A stretch of DNA of 34,896 bases from Alphaproteobacteria bacterium UBA7691 (GTDB lineage: Bacteria > Pseudomonadota > Alphaproteobacteria > Ferrovibrionales > Ferrovibrionaceae), in assembly GCA_002482765.1 (NCBI GenBank), contig DLGP01000071.1, positions 1-34,896 of the forward strand, written 5' to 3'. The translations under genes and the position numbers were made by a program. Each line of letters starts with the position of its first letter. The stretch's first letter is position 1. The notes below the pieces were generated by a model, which made no database searches, was not told the DNA's origin, and saw nothing but the letters and a program-made list of their open reading frames with translations. Positions 1-6,962 of this stretch are shown here, in pieces.

Positions 1-158
1 ATCCCTAGAGTCCACACGACCTAGGGACAATTTAGGGACACTGGATAGAAAATTTACTCCCAAAATGCCAATAGGCTACAACAGCCGAACGTCAATAAAC
101 CACTGATAAATATGATGTTCGTGATGGGCTTTTGTTGGCGCTGATAGCCCCGCACCAA
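1..158. other. AT-rich stretch, probable end of an integrated element
   Basis: No ORF with coding character is visible here. The stretch is noticeably more AT-rich than the rest of the window. It lies directly outside the tRNA-fMet 3' fragment and carries short direct repeats. By the usual logic of tRNA-targeted integration, the side lacking the native tRNA terminator is the element side, so these bases are inferred to be the terminal part of an integrated element that extends to the left. The integrase is not in the window, so this remains inference. Confidence 0.4.
22..40. repeat. Two TAGGGACA direct repeats, 11 bp apart
   Basis: TAGGGACA occurs at 22-29 and again at 33-40, about one helical turn apart. 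A partial inverted copy (TCCCTA) lies at 2-7. Short direct repeats phased by a helical turn close to an attachment site are typical of arm-type binding sites for tyrosine integrases or excisionases. That role is inferred from position next to the tRNA fragment; only the repeats themselves are seen. Confidence 0.4.
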
Positions 159-160
159 GT

Positions 161-204
161 TCATAACCTGAAGGACGCAGGTTCAAATCCTGCCCCCGCA
201 ACCA
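161..204 (+). pseudogene. 3' fragment of initiator tRNA-fMet (probable attachment site)
   Basis: The 44 nt from the anticodon CAT through the 3' anticodon stem, variable region, T arm (GCAGG/CCTGC around TTCAAAT), acceptor 3' strand and encoded CCA match a bacterial initiator tRNA. The upstream bases do not form the D arm or the 5' acceptor strand (expected near TGCGGGG), so the gene is not complete. A 3' tRNA fragment that keeps its CCA and downstream terminator is the classic scar (attR-like) left when an integrative element inserts into a tRNA 3' end. Base 175 (A) differs from the T I would expect in alphaproteobacterial tRNA-fMet. Confidence 0.75.
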
Positions 205-209
205 AACAT

Positions 210-247
210 AACGCCGCCAGGTCCATGACTTGGCGGCGTTTCTGTTT
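210..247 (+). terminator. Rho-independent terminator of the tRNA-fMet locus
   Basis: A perfect 10-bp stem (AACGCCGCCA at 210-219 with TGGCGGCGTT at 231-240) encloses an 11-nt loop and is followed by a T-rich run (TCTGTTT). It starts six bases after the tRNA CCA. This is the normal place for the tRNA terminator and identifies the right side as native downstream flank. Confidence 0.75.
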
Positions 248-370
248 CTGAATAGGCCTGTATAGACGCGCTGCCACGAGTGCGGCTTACGACGCCACGC
301 GCAAGCGGCTTTACTCCACGGTATGACTTAATCCATTGTTCCTGCCTTGGCTTCAATATGTGACGGGACG

Positions 371-1564
371 ATGCCGACCGATTGCCCCCAGATCGTTTGG
401 CGTATGGACCAGCCGCCGCCAGACCCACCCGCCCGATCCTTCCTGCCGCTGTTGCGTGCCGCAGTTATGGCGCAACCCGAGCGTCTCAATTTGTTACGCG
501 ACCTGGTGGTTGCGCTTCGCGATGATCGACAATGGCCGGAAATTTTCGACCTCCTGTTGCCGCTTGTCGGCACGAGCAAATTGACGCCGGTTCTCGCATG
601 CGAGTTGGCGCGCGCCGCCATAGCCTGCGATCAGCCGGCCTTGGCGTTGCAGGTGTTGGACCCAGTGGCCATTGAGGTCGCGCCGGATGCGCGCCGACAA
701 AGAATACTCGCCCTCTATGCCCTGAACCGGATCGAGGAAGCCCGCTTAGCAGCGGCGCAGGCGCTGAATGAAAATCCGAGTGATCGAACTTTGCTGCAAG
801 CTTTCGCTGACGATTGCCTGAGGCGCGGCGGTGTTGAGGTGCTGGCAAGAGTCTGCCGCCAGGCAATCAACGGCGGCATTGGCTCCGCTACCCATTTCGC
901 CTATTTGGCAAGCGCACTTTCCTTGTCCGGGCACATGTCTGAGGCGCTTAGCCTGATGGATCCGGACCGCTTGTGCCGCCGGGTTGAACTTGATTCCGCA
1001 CAGGTCGACAATGAAGAACTGGTGCAGGCAATCCTGGCCCATCCGGCGCTTGCCCCGTCGCCGGAGAGACGAGCCACGCGCGGCCACAATCTGCGCCTTG
1101 AAGCACTGGCCAGCGTTGACCATCCAGCGATCCGCAATCTGCTCGCCACGATTCGCCGAGAGGTCGATAATTACCTGGCGGAACGGTTCAATGCAGCACA
1201 CCCGATCATTGCCCATCGCCCGCAAGCCGCGTGGCTGCAAGGCTGGGCGCTGGTCCTGTCGAATGATGGACACGAAGAAACGCACATTCATCCTCAGGGC
1301 TGGCTATCCGTCATTTATTACGCGCGCGTGCCAAAAGCTGTGTTGCGACGCGCGGAAAACAACATGCCGCAGCCGGGATCGCTCGCCTTCGGCCCGTGGC
1401 CTCCGTCCATAGCCGAAACGCTGTCGGATTTTCCACGCTGGTATGTGGCGCCGCAGGAGGGAACATTGCTGATCTTCCCCTCATTCTTTGGCCACGGGAC
1501 TATTCCAACCGGAGTCGACGATCCAAGGATCTGCATTGCGCTTGATGTCCTGCCATGCGAGTAG
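371..1564 (+). CDS. TPR-containing putative 2OG-Fe(II) oxygenase
   Basis: Predicted 397-residue cytosolic protein. Roughly the first 230 residues are Ala/Leu-rich helical repeats of TPR character. The C-terminal ~150 residues match the putative 2OG-Fe(II) oxygenase family (PF13759 type), with H305-x-H307 in THIHPQGWLSVIYY as the first iron-ligand motif and H375 in FFGHGTIPT as the distal histidine. Substrates of this family are largely unknown; amino-acid hydroxylation of a protein or peptide is the likely chemistry. ATG 371 is chosen. A TTG at 347 and an ATG at 404 are in-frame alternatives, and none has a good Shine-Dalgarno sequence. It sits beside a RiPP cluster holding two more 2OG oxygenases but on the opposite strand, so membership is possible but unproven. 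The 95 bases after it (1565-1659) hold no gene. Confidence 0.8.
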   Translation: MPTDCPQIVWRMDQPPPDPPARSFLPLLRAAVMAQPERLNLLRDLVVALRDDRQWPEIFDLLLPLVGTSKLTPVLACELARAAIACDQPALALQVLDPVAIEVAPDARRQRILALYALNRIEEARLAAAQALNENPSDRTLLQAFADDCLRRGGVEVLARVCRQAINGGIGSATHFAYLASALSLSGHMSEALSLMDPDRLCRRVELDSAQVDNEELVQAILAHPALAPSPERRATRGHNLRLEALASVDHPAIRNLLATIRREVDNYLAERFNAAHPIIAHRPQAAWLQGWALVLSNDGHEETHIHPQGWLSVIYYARVPKAVLRRAENNMPQPGSLAFGPWPPSIAETLSDFPRWYVAPQEGTLLIFPSFFGHGTIPTGVDDPRICIALDVLPCE

Positions 1565-1659
1565 GGCGCAAAGCTCTGGCCAGAGACGGCACAACGGGTG
1601 AAAACTAAGTCTTTCGTCATTTGAAGTGGTGCGGTCGGTTTTATCCGGCTGCGCCATGG

Positions 1660-3234
1660 CTAGGGCCGGGGCGCTCGGGTGTAGAGAATCCACAGCGCGG
1701 TTTCCTCGCGCAGCGGAAAATGCTGCGCCAGATATGGCGCATAGCGCTGATGCAAGGTTTCGCTGAAACCCGGCGCGGTGGAAGCCTTGGGCAGCAGCAC
1801 ATAATCGGCATCGCCCAGCACTGTCTCGGCAGCGCGCGGCGGCGCGGTCGGTTCCCAGAACAGGTCAGCGCCGCGCGGCGGCTCGAAGCCGAGCATGAAG
1901 GGCAGCGGATTGACCCGGTCGAGCAATTGAATCCGTCCTGGCCGGCGCTGCCCGTTGTCGAAGAGCGAAGCAGCCTGCAACAGGCTGTCGAAATAGATTG
2001 TCTGCGGCCGCAATGCGCCATGCGCCGCGCCGCGCTTCGGCACCGCAAGCTGGCGGATATTGGTGGTTTCGACAATCAGCAGATTGGCCGATGGCACGGC
2101 GCTATGGAAATATGCGGCAAGCGAGCCGGCGGAGGCCAGGATGGTCATGGCCGGCAGCAGCAGCAGCGCCAGCAGATAGGCCGGGCTGGATAAAGCGCGC
2201 TGCGGCAGCAAGGCGGCATAGAGCATGAACAGCAGCACCATGCCCAGCGGTAGGCCGCGTATCTGGGTATTCTGCGTGAACAACGCCACACTGGCCACGA
2301 TCAGAAACAAAGCCGCCAGCGGCAGCCGCAGCGGTGCCAGGCGTTGCCGCCACAATGAAAATGCCGCGATGAAGCCAACGCCATAGGCGGCCAGTTCAAT
2401 ATTATTACCCAGAATGCCTTGCAGCAGGATGCGGCTGAGGCCGGTATTGGCAAGGCCGGATTGCAGCGCCCAGCCGATATCGGCCAGATAGGCATGGCTA
2501 TGGGGCGCCAGTGCATTGCCAATCGCCAGTAGGCCCATCAAAAGCCACAGGCCGCGCCGCGCCCGGATATGCTCGCTGATACATAGCGCCAGGGCCAGGG
2601 CGCCCAGCCCGGTCAGGAAATAAGTGATCTTCACATAAAACATCAGCAGCAACAGCAACAGCCCGCAGGCCAGATCGATGCTGCGTTGCGCCGTTGCATC
2701 CTGCGGCGGCACAAACAACATCAGGCACAGGATGCCGATGGCGCCCCAGCCATAGCGGTTATAGGCCATGGCAAAGGTGAAGCTGTCAGGGATATGGCCC
2801 ACATTGGTCGGCATCAGGGCCGGCAGGCAGATGAACAGCACAAAGCATATCGCCGCCAGCAGCGGCAGCCGGCGCCAGGCCACAATTACGGCGATAACAA
2901 ACAATGCCGCCGTCATCAGCACCACACCAACCAGAAACGCCCGGGGTGAAAAGCCGGCGAGGTGAAAGCCGGCCAGGGTCAGCCAGAAATTGAGCGCGCC
3001 CACGGCTTCATGAAAATCAACATGCTGCACCCGGCCGTGCTGCAACTGCCAGGCGCCGGCCAGGTTGAACAGCAGGTCGGTGACACTTTGCTGCGACACC
3101 ATGATTTCCGGTGCCAGCAAGAGCCAGGCTGCAAAGGCCAGCGGCAAGCCGGCAAGCAGCCCAAGCAGCCACAACGATGCCGGCCGGCGTAAAGCCAGGG
3201 CGATTTGTTGCTCAAGCACGGCCAGTCTGGTCAA
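1660..3234 (-). CDS. Polytopic membrane protein, GT-C-like, coupled to lasso cyclase gene
   Basis: A 524-residue integral membrane protein with about ten hydrophobic segments, beginning near residue 20, followed by a soluble C-terminal part of ~150 residues. The segment HGRVQHVDFHEAVG after the first membrane span resembles the G-x-x-P/Q-H-x-DF-x-x-x-x-G loop of GT-C-type (dolichyl-phosphate-mannose-mannosyltransferase-like) membrane glycosyltransferases, so lipid-linked sugar transfer is one possibility. Homology is not certain. The TTG start at 3234 is preferred because GGAGGG lies six bases upstream and the TTG overlaps the cyclase TGA (ATTGA), which indicates translational coupling. No ABC exporter was found in the cluster, so a role in export or surface tailoring of the peptide is an open inference. 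Confidence 0.7.
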   Translation of the reverse strand: MTRLAVLEQQIALALRRPASLWLLGLLAGLPLAFAAWLLLAPEIMVSQQSVTDLLFNLAGAWQLQHGRVQHVDFHEAVGALNFWLTLAGFHLAGFSPRAFLVGVVLMTAALFVIAVIVAWRRLPLLAAICFVLFICLPALMPTNVGHIPDSFTFAMAYNRYGWGAIGILCLMLFVPPQDATAQRSIDLACGLLLLLLMFYVKITYFLTGLGALALALCISEHIRARRGLWLLMGLLAIGNALAPHSHAYLADIGWALQSGLANTGLSRILLQGILGNNIELAAYGVGFIAAFSLWRQRLAPLRLPLAALFLIVASVALFTQNTQIRGLPLGMVLLFMLYAALLPQRALSSPAYLLALLLLPAMTILASAGSLAAYFHSAVPSANLLIVETTNIRQLAVPKRGAAHGALRPQTIYFDSLLQAASLFDNGQRRPGRIQLLDRVNPLPFMLGFEPPRGADLFWEPTAPPRAAETVLGDADYVLLPKASTAPGFSETLHQRYAPYLAQHFPLREETALWILYTRAPRP

Positions 3235-5027
3235 TTGGTGCCCTCCACCCAGGTGATGAAGGCACCAACGCTGAAAGCGCCTTGCAGCAGAACCTGCACC
3301 TGGTGGCGCCGGGCTTGCGCTGCCACGGCATCTTTTGGCCAATCGTTTATCAGCCGCTCCAGCCGGTCAAGATCAAGCAGACGGCTGGCGGTGGCCGAGC
3401 GCCGCAAACGGTCGAGCTGCGCCGGCAGCGAGGGGCGCACGCGCTGCATATGCGCAAACCATTCCGGGTGCTGCCGGCCGCGTTGACGATTCTCGGTGAT
3501 CCTGGCCGGCACACCGGCCTGGCGCAGCAGGCGGCGCGCCAGCCAGCGCGTTTCGCCATCGCGCAGATACTGGTCTTCCGGGATCGCCAAGCAAAATTCC
3601 ACCAGCCGCAGATCGCCCAAAGGCGCGCTGTTGCCGATGCCCTGATACGCGCGCAGCATATTCATGCCATCAGCGCGGCGGGCGCGGTTGCGCCGGATCG
3701 CGGCGATGCGCCAGGCCCGGCCATCCACCGCCAGCCGGAAATCCGGATCGTTGCCGCGCTGGCGCAGCCGCTCCATCACGTCGAAGCTGTGCAAAGTGGT
3801 GGTCTTCAGGCCACAGGTAGCCAGCAGCGTTGCCTCGTCAAACCTTGGTTGCCGCAAAGCCAGATAAAGCTGGTTTTTGATCAGGCCGGCCAGGGCACGG
3901 GGTTGGCCGCGCGATGTCAGCAGCAATTCACGCAGCAAGGTCGGCCAGCGCCTTTGCTGAAACAGCATCGGCAGATATCTCAGGCCATCCCAGGTCAGGG
4001 TATGATTGCCGATGGCGCCGGTCAGATAATGGGTGGCGCCCAAGGCAGCGGCGCGGCGCGCCGGCGCATCCAGCCAGGCGATCTGATCCGGCATGCGATA
4101 GGGTATCGCGCCGGCCGTGAGCAGGCGCCAGTTATCCGGCCCCCATTCGCTCTGTGTCGGTGGTGTGATGAATTCCGCGCGCAAGGCCGGGAAAGCGGCG
4201 GCCAGGGCTGCCACAAAGGGCGTTTCATCAATATAGCCGGGAGCTGGCGGACATGGCTGGCCCGGCTCCGGCAGCATGGTCAGGAAGGGCAAAGTGCCGA
4301 CATGCGGCAAAGTCGCCACGGCCAGGCAGGCGCTGTCCAGGCCGCCGCTGCCCATGATCGCGACAGGGCCTTCACGCAGACGATCCGCCACGGCGTGGTC
4401 GAGCAATTCACGCGCTCTATCAACATAATCCTGATCCCGCTTGAAGTGGATGCGGCGCTCGGGATCGAAGCGGTGGAAGACCTGGCACGACTTGCCGCCA
4501 GCCGTCAGCACTACGCAGGCGCCGGGTTCCAGCTTGTAGATGTCGCGATAAAACGTCGCGTCATCATCGCCGAAATTCTGCGCCAGAAAATCAACCACAA
4601 ACAGCTCGTTCACCACACGCGGCACGTCCGGCACCGTCAGCAGGCCGCGCAGGCTGGTGGAAAAAACCACCCGGTCGCGGTCGCGCCAGTAATAGATTGT
4701 GCGCATGCACATGGCGTCGCCGGCCAGGATCAGCTGCTGCTCGGCGCCATGCCAGGCGGCCAGCGCAAAATCGCCCAGCAGATGGCGTGGCGCGTCATTG
4801 CCCCAGCGCTCAATGGCGCGGGCGGCAAGTAAACTGTCGGAAAAACTTTCGCCCGGTGGCAAGCCCAGCGCATCGGCCAGGCTCTGGTGATCATCCAGGC
4901 GCCCCGCCAGGGCAACCCAGCCCTGGCCGCCCCAGGCCGGAACGGCACAGGCCGGGGCCGCGCCAGAATATTGCAACGTGTCAGGATCGAAGAAAACCGA
5001 ACCCGTGAATTCGCTCACGCTGTGCAC
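3231..5027 (-). CDS. Lasso-peptide-type cyclase (asparagine synthetase homologue, C protein)
   Basis: A 598-residue asparagine-synthetase-like protein. The N-terminal ~190 residues are a glutaminase-like fold without the N-terminal Cys nucleophile, as in macrolactam-forming cyclases. The C-terminal part carries the PP-loop S227-G-G-L-D-S232 of the ATP-pyrophosphatase domain. In lasso biosynthesis this enzyme adenylates an Asp or Glu side chain of the leader-free peptide and closes the ring with the new N-terminus. The assignment rests on this architecture plus the PqqD-like, B2-like and precursor genes nearby. The start is GTG 5027, 27 nt after the precursor stop; another GTG at 5018 is possible. 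It overlaps the following membrane-protein gene by 4 nt. A plain asparagine synthetase is less likely because the Cys2 nucleophile is absent. Confidence 0.85.
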   Translation of the reverse strand: MHSVSEFTGSVFFDPDTLQYSGAAPACAVPAWGGQGWVALAGRLDDHQSLADALGLPPGESFSDSLLAARAIERWGNDAPRHLLGDFALAAWHGAEQQLILAGDAMCMRTIYYWRDRDRVVFSTSLRGLLTVPDVPRVVNELFVVDFLAQNFGDDDATFYRDIYKLEPGACVVLTAGGKSCQVFHRFDPERRIHFKRDQDYVDRARELLDHAVADRLREGPVAIMGSGGLDSACLAVATLPHVGTLPFLTMLPEPGQPCPPAPGYIDETPFVAALAAAFPALRAEFITPPTQSEWGPDNWRLLTAGAIPYRMPDQIAWLDAPARRAAALGATHYLTGAIGNHTLTWDGLRYLPMLFQQRRWPTLLRELLLTSRGQPRALAGLIKNQLYLALRQPRFDEATLLATCGLKTTTLHSFDVMERLRQRGNDPDFRLAVDGRAWRIAAIRRNRARRADGMNMLRAYQGIGNSAPLGDLRLVEFCLAIPEDQYLRDGETRWLARRLLRQAGVPARITENRQRGRQHPEWFAHMQRVRPSLPAQLDRLRRSATASRLLDLDRLERLINDWPKDAVAAQARRHQVQVLLQGAFSVGAFITWVEGTN

Positions 5028-5054
5028 GGGATACAGAGCCTGTCTCCAGGCGGC

Positions 5055-5210
5055 TTAGCTGGTCGAGCCGTTGCCGTCAGCAACCGGGCCGCTGGTTGTC
5101 ACCGTGCCGGCTTCCACATCCAGAATGGCCAAGCTGGGCCGATGCCAGAGCGGACGCTCAGTCTGCTTGTCAGCCGATTCAGGCTGCACGCTGTTTTTGA
5201 TGTCGCTCAT
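5055..5210 (-). CDS. Lasso-like RiPP precursor peptide
   Basis: A 51-residue ORF immediately upstream of the cyclase gene, with ATG 5210 preceded by GGAGAG at a 4-nt spacing. Residues 1-20 are polar and acidic. W22-H-R-P25-S-L27 fits the (Y/W)xxPxL leader motif bound by B1/RRE proteins. The C-terminal part is AGTVTTSGPVADGNGSTS. The only acidic residue there is D45. An 8-membered ring between T38 and D45, with T36 as the conserved penultimate leader Thr, is the one parse I find that obeys lasso rules, giving the core TTSGPVADGNGSTS. This core has no bulky residue to lock a threaded tail, which is unusual. The tail is Ser/Thr-rich and ends in Ser, the kind of residue phosphorylated in paeninodin-type lasso peptides. 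The leader/core boundary is inferred. Confidence 0.75.
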   Translation of the reverse strand: MSDIKNSVQPESADKQTERPLWHRPSLAILDVEAGTVTTSGPVADGNGSTS

Positions 5211-5381
5211 CTTGCTCTCCTCTACAAAACGCCGAGCCGCCGCACATAACCACAACAACGGCCAAATGCCAACGATTTGCTCCTGGCGGGCCGGCGGCAT
5301 TGACGGCGGTATGGTTATCTGGGATTGCTGGCGCAATGTCGGGCGGGCATTCACCGCTTCCGGTAAACCATACAGGATCCA
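5211..5381. promoter_or_regulatory. Divergent intergenic region between precursor and 2OG oxygenase
   Basis: These 171 bases separate the 5' ends of two divergent genes, the precursor (-) and a 2OG oxygenase (+), so both promoters should lie here. GGAGAG at 5215-5220 (- strand) is the precursor ribosome-binding site, and AGGA near 5374 may serve the + gene. I could not find a convincing -35/-10 pair in either direction. No further ORF is supported. Confidence 0.4.
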
Positions 5382-6101
5382 ATGAGCGTCAGGATTGAGC
5401 AATGGGTGAGGCCTGAGCATCTGGATCCGGCAGCGATGCAGGCCTATCGCCAGGCAATTCATGAATCCAGAGGCCGCGCTGCGCTGCTCGATAATTTTCT
5501 GCTGCCCGACAAGCTGGCGGCGCTGCAACAGCTTTTTACCAGTGATGGCCGGTTCGAGCCGGCCTATGGCCTGTTCGGGCGCCATCCGCATGATGTTGCC
5601 GCCGATGTCTTTTCCGCCGCGCCGGAGCAGCAGCGCTTCTATTTTTATCACAATTTCCGTGGCCCGGCGCCCGGCCGGGCAATGGCTGCCGGCATGCTGC
5701 ACAATGCCAAATTCACTATGCTCAGCCGCAGCGCCGCCTGGTGCAACTGGCTGGCCGCTATCCTGGGCGCGCCGCTGGAAAAACAAACCGCAATGCATGC
5801 GCGGATCATGAACCGCACCATGTTCATGAAGCAGCATGACGATGGCACCCATGGCGCGCTCTGCGCCATCTTCTATCTCAGCCCGGGCTGGCAGCCGGAA
5901 TTTGGCAGCACATTTGTGCAGCAGCGCCAGGGCGAACGAATGCTTGACGTGGCGCCGCTGGCCAATCGCCTGCTGCTGTTCAGCCCCAGAAATGGCCTGA
6001 GCCATGGCGTGACGCCGTTCACCGCAGCCGCCGGCGATTGGCAACGCTGGAGCTATAGCCTGTGGTATGGCAGCGAAGCCGATAGCACTTATGAACAATA
6101 A
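5382..6101 (+). CDS. 2OG-Fe(II) oxygenase in RiPP cluster (predicted peptide hydroxylase)
   Basis: A 239-residue protein with a prolyl-hydroxylase-like facial triad: H152-x-D154 in MKQHDDGTHG, distal H208 in NGLSHGVTPF, and R222-W-S224 as the probable 2-oxoglutarate carboxylate-binding element. The iron centre therefore looks complete. It starts at ATG 5382, divergent from the precursor gene, and its 3' end overlaps the convergent sulfotransferase gene by 13 bp. 2OG oxygenases are known tailoring enzymes in some lasso pathways (Asp beta-hydroxylation, for example), so hydroxylation of Pro42, Asp45 or Asn47 of the precursor is a reasonable inference. No substrate is visible from sequence. It is the only gene between 1660 and 10225 on the + strand. 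Confidence 0.8.
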   Translation: MSVRIEQWVRPEHLDPAAMQAYRQAIHESRGRAALLDNFLLPDKLAALQQLFTSDGRFEPAYGLFGRHPHDVAADVFSAAPEQQRFYFYHNFRGPAPGRAMAAGMLHNAKFTMLSRSAAWCNWLAAILGAPLEKQTAMHARIMNRTMFMKQHDDGTHGALCAIFYLSPGWQPEFGSTFVQQRQGERMLDVAPLANRLLLFSPRNGLSHGVTPFTAAAGDWQRWSYSLWYGSEADSTYEQ

Positions 6102-6952
6102 CCCAGGCGCTGCATCACGGTGTGATGATCTGCCATGATCCGCGCCGCTTGATCCGCTGTCAGGCTCTGGCGCCAGCCGCCGGCCTGGCCCTGGCGGAAA
6201 AACGGCGCCGATGCAGCAACCGGGCGCTCGCGGAAACCATGCTGCTGTTCCTGGTCGCGCAGTTGGTCAAACGATGCCGCTGCCACTGCCTGTGCCAGTA
6301 TGGCTTCGTCAACCATCAAACCAAAATGTTTCGCCGCAGCGCGTAAACCTGCCGCCGGCTCGGCCAGCAAATCCTCATAGCGCAGCAGCAGCACGGCAAT
6401 ATCGGTCTGTTCCAGCCAGGATAATACATGGCCTGACCAATGCCCCAGCGGCTGGGCTAATTGGCGGCGTTGGCGCCTGTCGGAAACCGACAGCGTGGCG
6501 GCTGGATCGGCCATCATGGTGATGATCGTATCCACCGGGCAGCCACGGTGATGCGCATAGGAAACCGCCACATCGCGCGGATCGCGCACCATGTAAACAG
6601 CGGCCCGGCTGATCGCTGCCGGAAACACCGCTGCGCCGGCCGGTGTGTGCCAGTAACGGTCATGCAGCTTGCGCAGCACCAGGCCATTGCCCAGGCCATT
6701 GCCGGTATCGCTGGCGATGGCGGCATACAGCGCCGGCAGCACCGCCACCTGTTCCTCGGCAAATAATTCGCTGGCTTCCACCACCAGCAATTCATCCAGT
6801 TCGGTATGGCTGGCAATGCCGATATCGCTGCTTGCCCGGTTGATATCCACCGCGCTGCCGCCCTGCATCAGGCTCCACAGCATCAGCCGCAGCCAGGTAT
6901 TGCCGGATTTGGGATATGAGGCGATCCAGCCGATTTTGTTGGAGCTTGTCAT
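6089..6952 (-). CDS. PAPS-dependent sulfotransferase domain protein
   Basis: A 287-residue sulfotransferase of the PF00685 type. The 5'-phosphosulfate loop is SYPKSGNTW (residues 12-20). The 3'-phosphate-binding segment is VRDPRDVAVSY, with R123 and S131, and RYEDLL follows further on. Members transfer sulfate from PAPS to a hydroxyl or amine of a small molecule, lipid, glycan or peptide. ATG 6952 follows the kinase stop by 10 nt, and GAGGCGAGG just before it can serve as ribosome-binding site, so it is probably co-transcribed with the kinase, B1 and B2 genes. In this setting the likely acceptor is a hydroxyl of the lasso-like peptide, either Ser/Thr or one made by the 2OG oxygenases. That is inferred from context only. 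Confidence 0.88.
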   Translation of the reverse strand: MTSSNKIGWIASYPKSGNTWLRLMLWSLMQGGSAVDINRASSDIGIASHTELDELLVVEASELFAEEQVAVLPALYAAIASDTGNGLGNGLVLRKLHDRYWHTPAGAAVFPAAISRAAVYMVRDPRDVAVSYAHHRGCPVDTIITMMADPAATLSVSDRRQRRQLAQPLGHWSGHVLSWLEQTDIAVLLLRYEDLLAEPAAGLRAAAKHFGLMVDEAILAQAVAAASFDQLRDQEQQHGFRERPVAASAPFFRQGQAGGWRQSLTADQAARIMADHHTVMQRLGYCS

Positions 6953-6962
6953 GCGCCTCGCC

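Noticed and set aside
128..204. Complete tRNA-fMet gene
   Set aside because: The bases upstream of 161 cannot form the D arm or pair with the acceptor 3' strand, so only the 3' part is present.
1574..1585. CTCTGGCCAGAG palindrome as a terminator between convergent genes
   Set aside because: It has no loop and no T-run; a 12-bp palindrome without further context is weak evidence.
3111..4832. 573-residue open frame on the + strand
   Set aside because: It lies antisense to the cyclase and membrane-protein genes, which have clear motifs. Its composition (Gln/His/Arg/Ala-rich, no domains) is that of a GC-rich shadow frame.
5055..5090. Lasso core beginning at Gly41 (GPVADGNGSTS)
   Set aside because: Gly is the commonest first residue, but Asp would then be at position 5, too small a ring for any known lasso peptide.
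5055..6098. 347-residue reading frame containing the precursor
   Set aside because: Only its last 51 residues are plausible. The rest is antisense to the 2OG oxygenase, and a good ribosome-binding site precedes the internal ATG at 5210.
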